A stretch of DNA of 53,230 bases from Bacteroidota bacterium (GTDB lineage Bacteria; Bacteroidota; Bacteroidia; NS11-12g; UBA955): positions 1-53,230 of the forward strand of contig JAURFW010000012.1 of assembly GCA_030834125.1 (NCBI GenBank), written 5' to 3'. Within the stretch, counting starts at the first letter, position 1, and every line of letters begins with the position of its first letter. This document shows positions 1-8,757 of the stretch, piece after piece. The translations under genes and the position numbers were made by a program. The notes below the pieces were generated by a model, which saw only the letters and a list, made by a program, of their open reading frames with translations, did no database searches and had not been told where the DNA came from.

Positions 1-876
1 CTTGATTACCGATTACCTACTGAAGCTGAATGGGAATTTGCATCTAAAGCGGCTATTGGTTCAACTCAATTTGAAAATATCGATGAAAATAAAATTTACA
101 CCTGGGACGATTACACCATTCGTATAAAAAACGGAAAAGAAAGCGATCGTGGAAAAATCCGTGCTAACTTAATGCGAGGAAAAGGCGATAATGCTGGTGT
201 GGCTGGTGGACCATTAAATGATGGTGGTATTATAACAACTCCAGTTTATTCGTACTGGCCAAATGCCTATGGTTTGTATAACATGGAAGGTAACGTTTCT
301 GAGTGGGTGATGGATGTTTATCGCGAGTTATCAGTTGAGGATATGGACGGTTTCATGCCGTTCCGAGGTAACAAATTCGAACAAGTAAAAACTGATCCGA
401 ATTCATTCAATCAAGGGAACCTTGTTGACAAAGACGATTTAGGTCGAGTAATTTATGCAGACGTAGAAAAAACAAACATAAACGCTGGTGGACGAAGAAA
501 TTATTCTGAAGCTGATAATATAGGTGAACTCGATAAAGCTGAAGATCCTGATTATAGTGTGATTGAAAACGATCCTGTTTATTCTACCTACTATAATAGT
601 AGTAAGGATAAATTTAAATTCTCCAATAATGACCCTGGAACCTACGGATTTTCTACACTAATAGATGACCAAGCAAGAGTATACAAGGGTGGTAACTGGA
701 CAGATCGTATGTATTTTGCTACTCCTGGAACAAGAAGATTCTTAGAAGAAACAATGGCCACTTCATTTATAGGTTTTAGATGTGCGATGTTTAGAGTAGG
801 ATCTCCTGTAGGAAATAATGCAAGAGACTACAACGAACTACCAAGTTCTGGTGGCGGAGTAAAAACGAAAAAATAA
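1..876 (+). CDS. gldJ: Gliding motility lipoprotein GldJ, 3' part
   Basis: The reading frame is open from base 1, so the gene starts outside the window and only its last 291 codons are seen. The protein has the formylglycine-generating-enzyme-like (SUMF1) fold: LPTEAEWEF near the visible start, GNVSEWVMDVY in the middle, then YKGGNW and GFRCAMFRVG near the end. This order, with a long insert after the GNVSEW motif, fits GldJ, an outer-membrane-associated lipoprotein needed for gliding and type IX secretion in Bacteroidota. The lipoprotein signal cannot be seen. GldK is the closest alternative and shares the fold. A strong terminator follows directly, so this is the end of its transcript. Confidence 0.78.
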   Translation, partial: LDYRLPTEAEWEFASKAAIGSTQFENIDENKIYTWDDYTIRIKNGKESDRGKIRANLMRGKGDNAGVAGGPLNDGGIITTPVYSYWPNAYGLYNMEGNVSEWVMDVYRELSVEDMDGFMPFRGNKFEQVKTDPNSFNQGNLVDKDDLGRVIYADVEKTNINAGGRRNYSEADNIGELDKAEDPDYSVIENDPVYSTYYNSSKDKFKFSNNDPGTYGFSTLIDDQARVYKGGNWTDRMYFATPGTRRFLEETMATSFIGFRCAMFRVGSPVGNNARDYNELPSSGGGVKTKK

Positions 877-891
877 ATATTAGAGTTCTTT

Positions 892-920
892 AAAAAAAAG
901 CGACCTAGGTCGCTTTTTTT
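892..920. terminator. Intrinsic terminator after gldJ
   Basis: A perfect 16-base palindrome (AGCGACCTAGGTCGCT, 899-914) is preceded by a run of A and followed by a run of T, so it could work in both directions. It lies 15 bases after the gldJ stop. Confidence 0.85.
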
Positions 921-1198
921 TATTTTAACCTATATTGGACTAAGATGTGCATCTGAAGATCATAGTTATAAATAAGAATACTCTATTCGTTTGATCAATT
1001 TTTCAAAAATTAAATAAAATTTGAATAAATCTCATTTAGCGTGAGGTCCTATATTAGGTTTTAAAAAGCATTAAGATTTTATCACCAACAACAAGCAGTT
1101 TATTTTACAGTAAATGTTCTCAAAGAATTTGAACAGACTTACTAAAATATCAGGTTAAAAAAGGAAGATTCTTTGATTTAAATAAAGATGTTAAAAAG
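921..1198. other. Intergenic stretch without a visible gene
   Basis: Between the gldJ terminator and the tRNA-Gly terminator I see only AT-rich sequence with no convincing coding frame, RNA fold or repeat. Confidence 0.6.
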
Positions 1199-1222
1199 AA
1201 AAGCCCCGTTTCCGGGGCTTTT
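1199..1222 (-). terminator. Terminator after tRNA-Gly
   Basis: A hairpin AAAAGCCCCG / CGGGGCTTTT with a four-base loop lies just downstream of the minus-strand tRNA-Gly, with its T-rich arm on the minus-strand exit side. Confidence 0.8.
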
Positions 1223-1228
1223 CTTTTG

Positions 1229-1301
1229 AGCGAGAAACGAGACTCGAACTCGCGACCCCAACCTTGGCAAGGTTGTGCTCTACCAACTGAGCTATTCTCG
1301 C
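1229..1301 (-). tRNA. tRNA-Gly (anticodon GCC)
   Basis: The reverse complement folds as a 73-nt tRNA. The acceptor stem is GCGAGAA paired with TTCTCGC, followed by the D-arm, an anticodon loop CTTGCCAAG giving GCC, and the T-arm with GTTCGAGTC. The discriminator base is U and the 3' CCA is not encoded. It has its own promoter upstream and a terminator immediately downstream. Confidence 0.95.
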
Positions 1302-1324
1302 TTTTACTGATAATTTCAGTGGTG

Positions 1325-1356
1325 CAAATGTAATATAAAGTTCAAATATTGTGCAA
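1325..1356 (-). promoter_or_regulatory. Promoter of tRNA-Gly
   Basis: On the minus strand TTG (1354-1356) is followed after 21 bases by TACATTTG (1325-1332), a good match to the Bacteroidota -33/-7 consensus. Transcription should begin about 20 bases before the mature tRNA. Confidence 0.6.
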
Positions 1357-1385
1357 TATTCTTTAAATATTTTTTTTCAAAAAAA

Positions 1386-1746
1386 GGCAGTTCTATAAGC
1401 CGGGTTCTGTAAACACGGTTTTGCCGTGCCTTCTATCATTAATCTAGGATGTATCTCACGATACACCTCAATCAACCTACCCTTCCGGCTTGCAAGCAAT
1501 TAGGCGGGCCGCCCTTTTATCCGGATATATTTGGTCTTTCAACCCGCAAGGTTTACCCCAATCTTAACTCACATTAAGATGAGTGAGCTCTTACCTCACT
1601 TTTTCACCCTTACCAAGAAATCTTGGCGGTTTAGTTTCTGTGGCACTTTCTGTGAACTTAAAGTCCCCTTCCTGTTAGGAAGTGCGGTGCCCTATGTTGC
1701 CCGGACTTTCCTATCCGATATACGGATTGATAGAACGAACTGCCTC
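1386..1746 (-). ncRNA. rnpB: RNase P RNA (class A)
   Basis: The minus strand carries the hallmarks of bacterial RNase P RNA, the ribozyme that trims the 5' ends of tRNA precursors. The P1 helix pairs GGCAGTTC at the 5' end with GAACTGCC at the 3' end. The conserved P4 region reads AGGAAAGTCCGGGC, and the 3' conserved block reads ACAGAACCCGGCTTATAGAA. The length of about 360 nt is normal. A T-run directly follows the closing P1 strand and may end transcription. The exact ends are estimated from P1 and from the promoter element at 1750-1757. Apparent reading frames through this region are not genes. Confidence 0.95.
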
Positions 1747-1749
1747 CTA

Positions 1750-1757
1750 CAAAAATA
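1750..1757 (-). promoter_or_regulatory. -7 element of rnpB
   Basis: TATTTTTG on the minus strand ends four bases before the expected RNase P RNA 5' end, matching TAnnTTTG. No clear TTG sits at the usual distance upstream. Confidence 0.5.
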
Positions 1758-1795
1758 GGCATAGTTTTTTGCTTCGAGAAACAATTCACAGACCT

Positions 1796-1803
1796 TATCT
1801 TTG
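1796..1803 (+). promoter_or_regulatory. -7 element of the gatB operon
   Basis: TATCTTTG matches TAnnTTTG and ends 7 bases before the gatB ATG, so the operon transcript would have almost no leader. It is divergent from the rnpB promoter 40 bases away. Confidence 0.55.
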
Positions 1804-1810
1804 CATTAAT

Positions 1811-3259
1811 ATGGAATCCATAGAATTTGAAGCGGTAATTGGACTTGAAATACACATTCAGTTATTAACAATGAGTAAGGCATTTTCATCTGATGCAACA
1901 GAATATGGTGCGCTTCCAAATACTCAAGTAAGCCCAATAAGTTTAGGACATCCCGGTACATTACCCAAGCATAATTCCGAAGCTATTTCCATGGCCATGA
2001 AAATGGGACTTGCTTTGGATTGTGATATTACGCGAGTTAATCGTTATTCAAGGAAAAACTATTTTTACGCCGATTTACCCAAAGGATACCAAATTACTCA
2101 GTTCGATACTCCACTTTGCACCAAGGGAATTGTACCTATTCGCTTAAAAGACGGAACAGAAAAAGAAATTCGTCTTACCCGTATTCATATGGAAGAGGAT
2201 ACAGGAAAAAGCATGCACGATCAGGATTTAACCGATACATTGGTTGATTATAATAGAGCAGGAACACCACTCATTGAAGTAGTAACCGAACCAGATATAA
2301 AAACTGGCGAAGAAGCATATGCTTTTGTTTCTGAAATTAGAAGATTGGTGAGATACTTAGAGATTTGTGATGGTAATATGGAGGAAGGAAGTTTGCGCTG
2401 TGATGCAAATATTTCAGTTATGCCTAAGGGCTCTAATGTATTTGGGACCAAGGTAGAAGTAAAAAACATGAACTCTATCTCAAATGTGCGAAGAGCTATT
2501 GATTTTGAAATTGAACGTCAGATTGAATTGATTCAGAATGGTGGTAAGGTTTCAGGTGAGACCAGAGGATTTAATGGATTAAATGGAACTACTTTTAGTA
2601 TGAGAAAAAAGGAAGAAGTTAATGACTATAGATACTTCCCTGAGCCTGACCTCCCTCCTACTATTATTACAGATCAAATCATTAAAGATGTAAAAAGTAA
2701 AATGCCTGACCTTCCGAGACATTTATATAAGAAGTTTACATCAGATTACGGACTATCCGATTATGATGCCAATGTCCTAATTGATGACAAACTTTCTGCA
2801 AATTACTTTCAAGAAATTCTTAATCATACAAGCAATTTTAAAGCAGCCAGTAATTGGGTAAGCGTAACTATCAGAGGATACTTAAACGAAAATGCCCTTA
2901 ACATTAGTGATTTCCAATTAACTCCTATTCAAATTGCTCAAATAATAGAACTCATTGACAAGGGTACAATAAATCATTCTATTGCTAGTCAAAAATTGTT
3001 TCCTGCACTTGTAAAAACACCAAATACATCCCCCAAGGAAATTGTTAAATCTATGAATTTGGGTACTAATTCTGATTCATCATTCATTGAGGATATAGCG
3101 AATACAGTAATTACCGAGTTTCCTGAAAAGGTCAAAGAATACAAAAATGGGAAAAAAGGATTGCTTGGAATGTTTGTAGGAGAAGTTATGAAACGATCAA
3201 AAGGAAAAGCAGATCCTAAAATTGCGAATCAAATAATTCAACAAAAGCTTAATTCATAG
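1811..3259 (+). CDS. gatB: Asp-tRNA(Asn)/Glu-tRNA(Gln) amidotransferase subunit B
   Basis: GatB is the tRNA-binding and kinase subunit of the GatCAB complex, which turns misacylated Glu-tRNA(Gln) or Asp-tRNA(Asn) into the amidated form in the cytoplasm. The 482-residue product is of family length and shows VIGLEIHIQL near the start, LGHPGTLPKHN, HMEEDTGKS, DYNRAGTPLIEVV, EEGSLRCDANISV and the C-terminal YqeY-like tail. The frame is open upstream to 1682, but that extension runs through the RNase P RNA gene. The ATG at 1811 gives the normal GatB N-terminus and lies just after a promoter element. gatA and gatC are not here. The next gene begins 3 bases after the stop, so gatB appears to head the Dlt-like operon. 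Confidence 0.97.
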   Translation: MESIEFEAVIGLEIHIQLLTMSKAFSSDATEYGALPNTQVSPISLGHPGTLPKHNSEAISMAMKMGLALDCDITRVNRYSRKNYFYADLPKGYQITQFDTPLCTKGIVPIRLKDGTEKEIRLTRIHMEEDTGKSMHDQDLTDTLVDYNRAGTPLIEVVTEPDIKTGEEAYAFVSEIRRLVRYLEICDGNMEEGSLRCDANISVMPKGSNVFGTKVEVKNMNSISNVRRAIDFEIERQIELIQNGGKVSGETRGFNGLNGTTFSMRKKEEVNDYRYFPEPDLPPTIITDQIIKDVKSKMPDLPRHLYKKFTSDYGLSDYDANVLIDDKLSANYFQEILNHTSNFKAASNWVSVTIRGYLNENALNISDFQLTPIQIAQIIELIDKGTINHSIASQKLFPALVKTPNTSPKEIVKSMNLGTNSDSSFIEDIANTVITEFPEKVKEYKNGKKGLLGMFVGEVMKRSKGKADPKIANQIIQQKLNS

Positions 3260-3262
3260 GAA

Positions 3263-4690
3263 ATGGATTTCCGAGAACTTATTGCAACAAATATTCATAA
3301 CAATTTAGATGCACTTTGTTGTACAATTTCAGGAGAACCTTACACGTATAATGATTTAAATCAATTTCTAGAAATTCACTGTCAGTCCTTTGATAATATT
3401 TCAAATTCAAGAATAGGAATCATTATTAGAAATGATTTTAATACCTATGCCGCTATAATTTCTTCAATTCTTAATGGTGTAACATTCGTACCGATAAACC
3501 CAAATTACCCAGAGCAAAGAATTACTGATATTATCAAAGCATCAGAGATAAATACTTGTTATGATAGCTTTAATTCATTTCGATTTGAAGATGTAAATCT
3601 TCTGAATGGAAATGAAAAAAATGAAATATGGAGACTTAAAACTATAGATTATAGCCGCTTTTGCTATATTCTATTTACTTCGGGTACCACTGGAAAACCC
3701 AAAGGTGTTCCTATCAGTTACTCCAACATAAACGCTTTTTTAATTGGGTTTCAAAATTTAGGTTACAATATAACCTCTGAAGATAGGTTCCTTCAAATGT
3801 TTGAACTGACATTTGACTTATCTGTAGTTTCATATATTGCACCTTTAATGTATGGTGCCTCTTTTCATACATTAGATACAAGTATGGTTAAGCCATTGGC
3901 ATTATATGATGCATTAGATTCACAAAAAATAACTATTGCCTTAATGGTTCCATCAGCAATTGACATGTTAATGCCCTATGCAGAAGATATTGAATTACCT
4001 CATTTAAGGTTAACGCAATTTTGTGGGGAGGCACTAAAAAAGCGACAAGTAGAATTATGGAATAATTGTATTCCCAATACACAAATTGATAATGTATATG
4101 GACCCACAGAAGCAACCATCTACTGCACTCGATACACCATACCTCAAAATAATGGTATACTACATCATAATGGTATTGTATGTATAGGAAAGGCAATGAG
4201 TGAAACTGTTTTAGAAATTAGCGTTGAGGGCGAGCTGTGCTTGGGGGGTGGACAAGTTAGTCCAGGTTATTTGCATGCAACAGATGAACAAAAATCTAAA
4301 TTCTATCTAAAAAATAATATCCATTTTTATTACAGTGGAGATAACGCAAGTATTGATAACAACTTATTTTATTGCCATGGCCGAATTGATGATCAAGTTA
4401 AAATCCAAGGATTTAGAGTTGAGCTTGCAGAACTTGAATTTGCCTGCAACAGCATATTCCCAACACTTGAAAACACTGCAATTGCAGTAGATGGAAATAA
4501 TGGCACTGAGTTACATTTATTTGTAAAAACTCACTATAATGAGAATACTCAAAGTAAACTTCAACACAATATAAAACAGCTTCTTCCTTGGTACATGGTG
4601 CCCCATAAAATTCATTGGGTTGATAATTTCCCTTTGAATGTAAATGGGAAAATTGATAAAAATAAATTGAAGCAACAGGTATCCAATTAA
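3263..4690 (+). CDS. DltA-like amino acid adenylation enzyme
   Basis: This stand-alone AMP-binding enzyme of 475 residues should activate a small amino acid with ATP and load it onto the carrier protein two genes on. The core motifs are all present: A3 phosphate loop FTSGTTGKPKG (138-148), A4 FDLSV (184-188), A5 NVYGPTEAT (277-285), A7 YSGD (357-360), A8 GRIDDQVKIQGFRVE (373-387) and the A10 lysine in NGKIDK (461-466). The FDLSV and FCGE (253-256) signatures resemble D-alanine ligase DltA, where the FCGE cysteine is reported to affect D-Ala selection. A small amino acid is therefore likely, though substrate choice is inference. The start lies 3 bases after gatB and the stop overlaps the next ATG by one base. 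Confidence 0.85.
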   Translation: MDFRELIATNIHNNLDALCCTISGEPYTYNDLNQFLEIHCQSFDNISNSRIGIIIRNDFNTYAAIISSILNGVTFVPINPNYPEQRITDIIKASEINTCYDSFNSFRFEDVNLLNGNEKNEIWRLKTIDYSRFCYILFTSGTTGKPKGVPISYSNINAFLIGFQNLGYNITSEDRFLQMFELTFDLSVVSYIAPLMYGASFHTLDTSMVKPLALYDALDSQKITIALMVPSAIDMLMPYAEDIELPHLRLTQFCGEALKKRQVELWNNCIPNTQIDNVYGPTEATIYCTRYTIPQNNGILHHNGIVCIGKAMSETVLEISVEGELCLGGGQVSPGYLHATDEQKSKFYLKNNIHFYYSGDNASIDNNLFYCHGRIDDQVKIQGFRVELAELEFACNSIFPTLENTAIAVDGNNGTELHLFVKTHYNENTQSKLQHNIKQLLPWYMVPHKIHWVDNFPLNVNGKIDKNKLKQQVSN

Positions 4691-5331
4691 TGATAAGATC
4701 AGCAGTATATTCAGACCTGGAATTTATATTTAAATGTATAATTGAATCTGAAAAGTCAGGTTCTAACATTTTTCCTTACACCGCAATATTAGGAATTTCT
4801 GAATTTGAATTTAAATCCGGATTAAAACAGATATTTGAGGAGGAAATACCAAATCAGCCTTGGTGTTTAGATCATTGGATTATTTATGAGCTTGATGGTT
4901 GCCAAGCTGCAGGACTTTGCTATTGGAATGAACAAAGTGGAATGTCGGGATCAGAAATGTTAAAATCGCAAATGCTATCATTTCAATTTTCTGAACAATG
5001 GAAAAGTAACAGCATAAATTTGCAAAAAGTATCCAATATGAGCATCCCTAGAAAAAAAGACTACATTCAGTTGGAGCACTTATTTACACATACTGATTTC
5101 AGAGGAAAGGGTTTGATGAAAAAGTTAATCAATTGGGTATTAAATTCAAATAAATCGAGAGATAAAATTCAAAACCTTGAAATTCAATTATTAAAAGGCA
5201 ATTCCGCAGCACTGTCCTTATATGAATACATGGGATTTTCTGTTGAATCCACAAAATGCGAACCAGAGGTAGAACGTTTAACTTTGTTAAGTAGTGGGTG
5301 CAAAGTACAAATGATTAAACAAAATGGATAG
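4690..5331 (+). CDS. GNAT-family acetyltransferase in the Dlt-like cassette
   Basis: The 213-residue product is a GNAT-fold acyltransferase. The acyl-CoA pyrophosphate loop is FRGKGLMKKLI (137-147), on a strand starting at QLEHLF, and the C-terminal motif is NSAALSLYEYMGF (171-183). No signal peptide is visible, so it should be cytoplasmic. It sits between the adenylation enzyme and the carrier, overlapping the first by 1 base and the second by 8. This suggests that it modifies the activated or carrier-bound group, for example by N-acetylation, but that role is inference. Standard dltABCD operons have no such gene. Confidence 0.8.
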   Translation: MIRSAVYSDLEFIFKCIIESEKSGSNIFPYTAILGISEFEFKSGLKQIFEEEIPNQPWCLDHWIIYELDGCQAAGLCYWNEQSGMSGSEMLKSQMLSFQFSEQWKSNSINLQKVSNMSIPRKKDYIQLEHLFTHTDFRGKGLMKKLINWVLNSNKSRDKIQNLEIQLLKGNSAALSLYEYMGFSVESTKCEPEVERLTLLSSGCKVQMIKQNG

Positions 5332-5566
5332 AGAACAGATAAAAACCGAATTAAAAGGGATCTTTGCAGAAGTTTTTGCAACGCCTGAAATTGAAATCAC
5401 TGACGATTTAAACGCAGAAAAGGTTGATAGGTGGGATTCTCTAACCCATTTAAATATGATATCGGAAGTAGAATCATTTTACAGTATAAAATTCAAACTC
5501 AAAGAATTGATTGGGATGAAAAATGTTGGTGATATGATTGACTTGATAATCAGTAAAAAAGCTTGA
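5324..5566 (+). CDS. Acyl/aminoacyl carrier protein (DltC-like)
   Basis: This 80-residue acidic, helical carrier protein has the phosphopantetheine attachment motif DSL at 38-40 (Ser39) within RWDSLTHLNMI. It should carry the group activated by the enzyme at 3263-4690 to the membrane MBOAT protein at the end of the cassette. The motif also resembles the carriers found beside FkbH-like proteins, so the load could be an acyl rather than an aminoacyl group. The start overlaps the GNAT gene by 8 bases, which implies translational coupling. Primary-metabolism AcpP is unlikely given the motif and context. Confidence 0.87.
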   Translation: MDREQIKTELKGIFAEVFATPEIEITDDLNAEKVDRWDSLTHLNMISEVESFYSIKFKLKELIGMKNVGDMIDLIISKKA

Positions 5567-5569
5567 TTT

Positions 5570-7054
5570 TTGAAATCCCATTTTTTCAAATTACTTACTT
5601 TTTATGGCGTCATAATTCTTGGCACCTTTTTACTTTCATGGTTATTCAGTTATTCTCAATTCAAGAATATATTAGCTGAAAAAGGAGTATATTTTTACAC
5701 ATTAGATTCATTATTTCGATCAAGCGCTATTCAAAATGAATCTCGGCAGACACCCTTAATAAATGACTCTCTAAAGATTGAAAAAGTTGAGGATAATACT
5801 ACAAATGTAGCTACAGAATACAAATACAAGAATCGAAATGTATCATATAAAAACAGGGTAAACCTAAGTGTACAGAATAAAATTTTAGTTGATAGTCTAT
5901 TAGAGAAGCTTAATCATTTAACTTGTTTTTATGGTTCAAGTAGTAGTCTTGAGGCATTTTTTCAAGGATTGGCAAAATCCAAGAGAGACCTTCTTAGAAT
6001 TTGGTATTATGGAGACTCGCAGATTGAAGGGGATCGAATTACAAGCCACGTTAGGACCGCACTTCAAAAGCAGTTTGGCGGGTCTGGGCTTGGATACTTA
6101 CCGTTAAGTACTCCAGCAACTTATATGAATGTTGCACTTAATGATTACAGTCATTGGGTAAAACAAAATTGTTTTAGACATAGAAAATGCAAAATCCCAT
6201 TTTATGTAAGCGGATTAACCTTTACCCCTGAAAATATTAATACAAATTCCAAGTTTTCAATTGACATTAAGAAGTGGCAAAGATTCAAATCATTGAAATT
6301 AGTTTGCGGTACTGATAGCATTGGAGAAGGGCGATTAATTTTATATAAACATAAAAAAGATTCTATTTGGGATACTGCTATTGTAAATTTCAAAACTAAG
6401 TTAATTACTGAGTTTCAGTTATTGGACAGTTTTAGATTTGGGCAGTATGAAATAAAGTCAATTGGAGGCTACTCACCAATTTACGGATATTTCCTAGATG
6501 GAAATAATTACGGAATTCAACTTGACAACTTTGGAATTAGGGGACATAGCGGTGATGGATTGAGACTAATTGACAATGGAATTTTACATCAAGAAAGTAA
6601 TAGATTAAATGCGGGATTAATCATTTTTCAGTTTGGGAATAACATGATTCCTTATCTAAAGACTGATGAAAAGTCTAAACAATGGGTATTACGTATATTC
6701 AAGGGAATAATTCAAAAATATAAAAATCAATGTCCTGCTTCATCTTTGTTATTAATTGGTCCTGGAGATATGGGTCTTGAAGAGAGTGATGGTCCAAAAT
6801 CATATGAATCATGTGCCGTTTTAAATTCGTGGTTAAAAGAGTTTACATTGAAAGAGCAAGTGGCATATTTTGATTTCTACTCTTTATTCCAAGAGTCGGG
6901 AGGAATAATAGAATGGAGGAAAAAAGGGTTAGCTAGTCTTGATGGACATCTATCTCCTAAAGGTCAAAAAACATTTGCAAATCAACTTAACCAAGAATTA
7001 TTATCTGCATATTCAGCATATCAAATAATCACCGGAAATAAAGTATTAAAATGA
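5570..7054 (+). CDS. Membrane-anchored SGNH-hydrolase-like protein (DltD/AlgJ-like role)
   Basis: The 494-residue protein has an N-terminal membrane helix at about 8-28, a polar linker to about 130 and then an SGNH/GDSL-like domain outside the cytoplasmic membrane. Block I is YGDSQ (nucleophile Ser150), block III is FQFGNN (354-358), and the C-terminal block is LDGHLSPKG with His460. The acid sits two residues before the histidine (D-G-H) rather than three as in the usual DxxH. It most likely transfers or handles the group exported by the MBOAT partner. The start is a TTG, because no ATG lies before the membrane helix and the preceding stop is 3 bases away. It overlaps the next gene by 4 bases. 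Confidence 0.78.
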   Translation: MKSHFFKLLTFYGVIILGTFLLSWLFSYSQFKNILAEKGVYFYTLDSLFRSSAIQNESRQTPLINDSLKIEKVEDNTTNVATEYKYKNRNVSYKNRVNLSVQNKILVDSLLEKLNHLTCFYGSSSSLEAFFQGLAKSKRDLLRIWYYGDSQIEGDRITSHVRTALQKQFGGSGLGYLPLSTPATYMNVALNDYSHWVKQNCFRHRKCKIPFYVSGLTFTPENINTNSKFSIDIKKWQRFKSLKLVCGTDSIGEGRLILYKHKKDSIWDTAIVNFKTKLITEFQLLDSFRFGQYEIKSIGGYSPIYGYFLDGNNYGIQLDNFGIRGHSGDGLRLIDNGILHQESNRLNAGLIIFQFGNNMIPYLKTDEKSKQWVLRIFKGIIQKYKNQCPASSLLLIGPGDMGLEESDGPKSYESCAVLNSWLKEFTLKEQVAYFDFYSLFQESGGIIEWRKKGLASLDGHLSPKGQKTFANQLNQELLSAYSAYQIITGNKVLK

Positions 7055-8757
7055 GATTGAAGATTAAATGGAGTTTATTATTTCTTGTAATGTTATTTAC
7101 ATTCAAAATCTATTCCCAACCCCTATTTTGGCATAATTTCAACTACTCCAAATACCAATGGATAGATTCGAATTTAAATGTAATTCAAACACATAATAAA
7201 TCTAACTTGAGACCATTATTTCTTAAGTTGAACAACTCGAACAAGAAAAAAGTACATATACTTCATATTGGTGACTCTCATGTTCAAGCAGATATATTCA
7301 CCAATGAGACTCGTACCTTAATGGGTAGTAGTTTTGGATATTCCGGTAGAGGAATGGTATTCCCTTATACCACTGCCAGAACACACACAGCAGCAGATTA
7401 TCGATGTTATCATTCTGGAAAGTGGCTTTATGCCCGTAATGTAGAGCGTAACCCAGAGTTGCCCTTAGGTGTATCTGGTATAACATCTAAAACATTAGAT
7501 TCAAATTCTGAATTTAGGCTAGTTTTCAAGGATGATGCTATAAAAAAAGATTTCACCAAACTAAGAATATTATGTAAAAGAAGCCCCTACTCTTTTGACT
7601 TGAAAGTAAGCGCAGGAAACGAAAGTAGAGTAATTGATATTTTTAATGACCCTCAAGACAGCCTGACAGATGAAATTATTGTAAATCTCGATAGTGGTTA
7701 TTCTGAATATAAATTTTCAATTGCAAGCCGGGATACGCTTCAAACAAGTTTTGAAATTTACGGATTAAGTTTTGAGTCGGAATCAGACAGAGGATTACTT
7801 TATACTAGTGTAGGAATTAACGGAGCCGGTCATTATTCGATATTAAGGGAAAATTTGCTTCCCCAGCAGCTTAAGATATTAAATCCAGATGCCATAATTT
7901 TAGATGTTGGCGCCAATGATTTTTATCAAAAGGGTATGGATATCCCTACGTTTAAAGACAACTTAATATCAATAATTGATTTATTTAAAAAACAACTTCC
8001 GAGAACTGTAATAATTTTATCTAACAGCCAAGATATTCATCGCGGAGGATATAGTATCAAGTCATGTTCAATATTTTCTATGTTAATCTCTGAAGTAGCA
8101 AAAGAGAAAAATGTTGCCTTCTATGATTGGTATAGAGTTGCTGGAGGTGATAAATCCATGAGAATTTGGCGTTCATTAAGGCTCGCAAATAGAGATGGTG
8201 TGCATTTAACAAGAGATGGATATAACTTAAAGGGAGATTTAATTTATCAGGCGTTTAAATCCACTTGGAAACAATTAATTGCAAAACCAGATACTGCAAG
8301 CAGTTTAATTATTCCATGCATAGATACAATGTTACTGGATTCAAATGGAAATATTAAAGATGGTATTTCAAATTCATCTAAACAGTGGATCGAGCATGAG
8401 GTTCAGACAGGGGAAACAGCTTGGGGGATTGCTCAGCAATACGGAGTTTCAATTACTGATTTGAAAGAATGGAATAAATTGAGAAGTTATTCATTAAAAA
8501 AAGGTCAACAATTAAGAGTATTTACCTTATACGATAGCCAATCAATAAAACCAGTTAAAACAGCAAAAAGTATCAGTTCCACAAAAAGAAGTACCAATAA
8601 AAGTTATAGTAATTACAGATATCATAAAATTCGAACAGGAGAAACATTATATGGTATCGCGCGTAAATATGGAACTACGGTAACAAAAATAAAACGTGCT
8701 AATAATATGGGCTCGAATTTCATTCGAGCAGGGAAGAGCATTAAAATACCAAATTAA
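7051..8757 (+). CDS. Exported SGNH-hydrolase-like protein with two LysM domains
   Basis: The 568-residue protein begins with a signal peptide (about residues 1-23, ending YSQ). An SGNH domain follows with GDSH (Ser76), LDVGAND (285-290) and the canonical DGVH (382-385). After a Ser/Lys/Thr-rich linker come two LysM domains (about 449-491 and 524-567), each with the TGETxxGIAxxYG core. LysM modules bind N-acetylglucosamine polymers such as peptidoglycan, so the target is likely the cell wall, as in O-acyl transferases or esterases of glycans. It overlaps both neighbours (4 bases and 1 base). It could either add or remove the group, and the sequence does not decide this. Confidence 0.85.
   Translation: MRLKIKWSLLFLVMLFTFKIYSQPLFWHNFNYSKYQWIDSNLNVIQTHNKSNLRPLFLKLNNSNKKKVHILHIGDSHVQADIFTNETRTLMGSSFGYSGRGMVFPYTTARTHTAADYRCYHSGKWLYARNVERNPELPLGVSGITSKTLDSNSEFRLVFKDDAIKKDFTKLRILCKRSPYSFDLKVSAGNESRVIDIFNDPQDSLTDEIIVNLDSGYSEYKFSIASRDTLQTSFEIYGLSFESESDRGLLYTSVGINGAGHYSILRENLLPQQLKILNPDAIILDVGANDFYQKGMDIPTFKDNLISIIDLFKKQLPRTVIILSNSQDIHRGGYSIKSCSIFSMLISEVAKEKNVAFYDWYRVAGGDKSMRIWRSLRLANRDGVHLTRDGYNLKGDLIYQAFKSTWKQLIAKPDTASSLIIPCIDTMLLDSNGNIKDGISNSSKQWIEHEVQTGETAWGIAQQYGVSITDLKEWNKLRSYSLKKGQQLRVFTLYDSQSIKPVKTAKSISSTKRSTNKSYSNYRYHKIRTGETLYGIARKYGTTVTKIKRANNMGSNFIRAGKSIKIPN

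Noticed and set aside
1682-1810. Upstream extension of gatB
   Set aside because: It runs through the RNase P RNA gene and the promoter, and the family N-terminus starts at the ATG at 1811.
1531-1855. Two small open frames over 1531-1758 and 1658-1855
   Set aside because: They lie mainly in the RNase P RNA region and show no protein family features.
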